DNA of 13,940 nucleotides. Origin: Syntrophaceae bacterium UBA5764. Its GTDB lineage: Bacteria > Desulfobacterota > Syntrophia > Syntrophales > Smithellaceae. Shown here in pieces: positions 13,210 through 13,940 of the stretch; within the stretch, counting starts at the first letter, position 1, and every line of letters begins with the position of its first letter. Location: assembly GCA_002418825.1 (NCBI GenBank), contig DIEW01000049.1, forward strand, positions 70,420-84,359, in the 5' to 3' direction. The notes beneath the pieces are model-generated. The model searched no databases and was not told the origin of the DNA. It was given only the letters and a program-made list of their open reading frames with translations. The position numbers were made by a program, and so were the translations under genes.

Positions 13210-13940
13210 ATGAAAAATAAATATTTATATATTGAAACATTTGGTTGTCAGATGAATGTCCATGACTCGGAGCAGATGGCGGCGCTTTTGGCAAACTGTG
13301 GTTATAAGCTGACGGAGCATTGTCACCAGGCTGACCTGATTTTGTTCAACACATGTTCGATTCGGGAAAAAGCGGAGCAGAAGGCATTCAGCCAGCTGGG
13401 CCGGCTGATAACGCTAAAAAAGCGCAATCCGCGGCTTATTGTGGGCTTTGGCGGCTGTCTGGCGCAGCATCTGGGCGCTCATGTTTACGAGCGTTGTGGT
13501 GATGTGGATTTTGTTTTTGGCACGCACAATATTCATCTTCTGCCGGAGATGGTCTCTGCGGTGGAGGAAAAGCGTAAAAGAATAACCAGAATCGATTTTC
13601 ATCCGGTTGTGCATTCAGTGGGCATTTTCGCGCCGCCGCCGCGAGGAGCGGTGAGCGCTTTTGTCACAATCATGCAGGGATGCAATAATTTTTGTGCTTA
13701 CTGCGTTGTCCCTTATTTGCGCGGGCCGGAGATAAGTCGTTCCCCGGAAGATATCATTGAAGAAATAATGAAACTCGCCGATTGTGGCATTAAAGAAGTC
13801 ACGCTGTTGGGGCAGAATGTGAATTCATACGGCAAGACCCTTGAGCGTGACGTTAATTTTGCCGCTTTGATTAGAGAAGTCAGTAAAGTCGTTGGCATTG
13901 AAAGAATACGCTTTACCACATCGCATCCCAAGGATTTATC
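13210..13940 (+). CDS. miaB: tRNA-2-methylthio-N6-dimethylallyladenosine synthase MiaB (partial, 3' end outside)
   Basis: A radical-SAM methylthiotransferase that adds the 2-methylthio group to i6A37 of tRNAs reading UNN codons. The visible 243 residues contain the N-terminal UPF0004 domain with auxiliary-cluster cysteines Cys13 (ETFGCQMN), Cys49 (FNTCSIREKA) and Cys83 (GFGGCLAQ). The radical-SAM triad follows as Cys158, Cys162 and Cys165 in GCNNFCAYCVVPYLRG, then LLGQNVNSYG (199-208) and FTTSHPKDL. ETFGCQMN, SIRE and GQNVNSYG favour MiaB over MtaB or RimO. The RG after VVPYL is kept, but the usual GRERSRPPEDI appears as GPEISRSPEDI. Roughly the last 200 residues, including the TRAM domain, lie past the window edge. 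The ATG has only a weak purine-rich stretch (GAAAAG) upstream; no other in-frame start lies before the conserved N-terminus. Confidence 0.95.
   Translation, partial: MKNKYLYIETFGCQMNVHDSEQMAALLANCGYKLTEHCHQADLILFNTCSIREKAEQKAFSQLGRLITLKKRNPRLIVGFGGCLAQHLGAHVYERCGDVDFVFGTHNIHLLPEMVSAVEEKRKRITRIDFHPVVHSVGIFAPPPRGAVSAFVTIMQGCNNFCAYCVVPYLRGPEISRSPEDIIEEIMKLADCGIKEVTLLGQNVNSYGKTLERDVNFAALIREVSKVVGIERIRFTTSHPKDL

Overview
This window is ordinary chromosomal DNA from a Gram-negative bacterium of moderate GC content. It carries housekeeping genes together with exported proteins: a lipoprotein, and a periplasmic protein with integrin-like repeats. The gene mix (AlgC-type PMM/PGM, a CoA-pyrophosphatase-like Nudix protein with a long insert in the Nudix box, YheT-type hydrolase, tsaD-rsmA-miaB) looks most like the old Deltaproteobacteria, perhaps the Syntrophia lineage. 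That placement is an impression from protein style and not a measured result. No transposase, integrase, phage gene, CRISPR array or defence system was seen.

Layout. Bases 1-432 hold the 3' end of a tRNA (probably Pro), its terminator, and a decayed fragment of an OmpA-family peptidoglycan-binding domain on the minus strand. A long minus-strand block follows up to about 8.05 kb. In order of coordinate it contains a DUF1566-type lipoprotein; an AlgC-like phosphomannomutase/phosphoglucomutase with its own near-consensus promoter; a tight three-gene hydrolase operon (alpha/beta hydrolase, Nudix, HAD phosphatase; gaps of 2 and 4 bases); an elongator tRNA-Met with a stringent-looking promoter; a TolB/FlgO-like plus FG-GAP exported protein; and a TrhA/hemolysin-III membrane protein.

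From 8.05 kb the layout changes. purB runs rightwards from a leader that may encode a 15-residue peptide. nadB converges on purB. A divergent promoter region then separates nadB from tsaD-rsmA-miaB, an RNA-modification cluster whose last gene runs off the window end.

How the genes work together. TsaD and MiaB both modify position 37 of tRNAs (t6A and ms2i6A) and RsmA dimethylates 16S rRNA, so the right-hand operon is about decoding and ribosome quality. PurB and NadB serve purine and NAD synthesis. The PMM/PGM supplies activated hexose for surface polysaccharide, which fits the exported proteins on the same strand. The three linked hydrolases have no obvious joint pathway.

The main points for a second look are the OmpA relic at the left end, the split Nudix box, the TolB-like/FG-GAP fusion, the stringent-type tRNA promoter upstream of the hydrolase operon, the purB leader peptide, and the inverted repeats placed at promoters. 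I did not find a convincing wholly new system.
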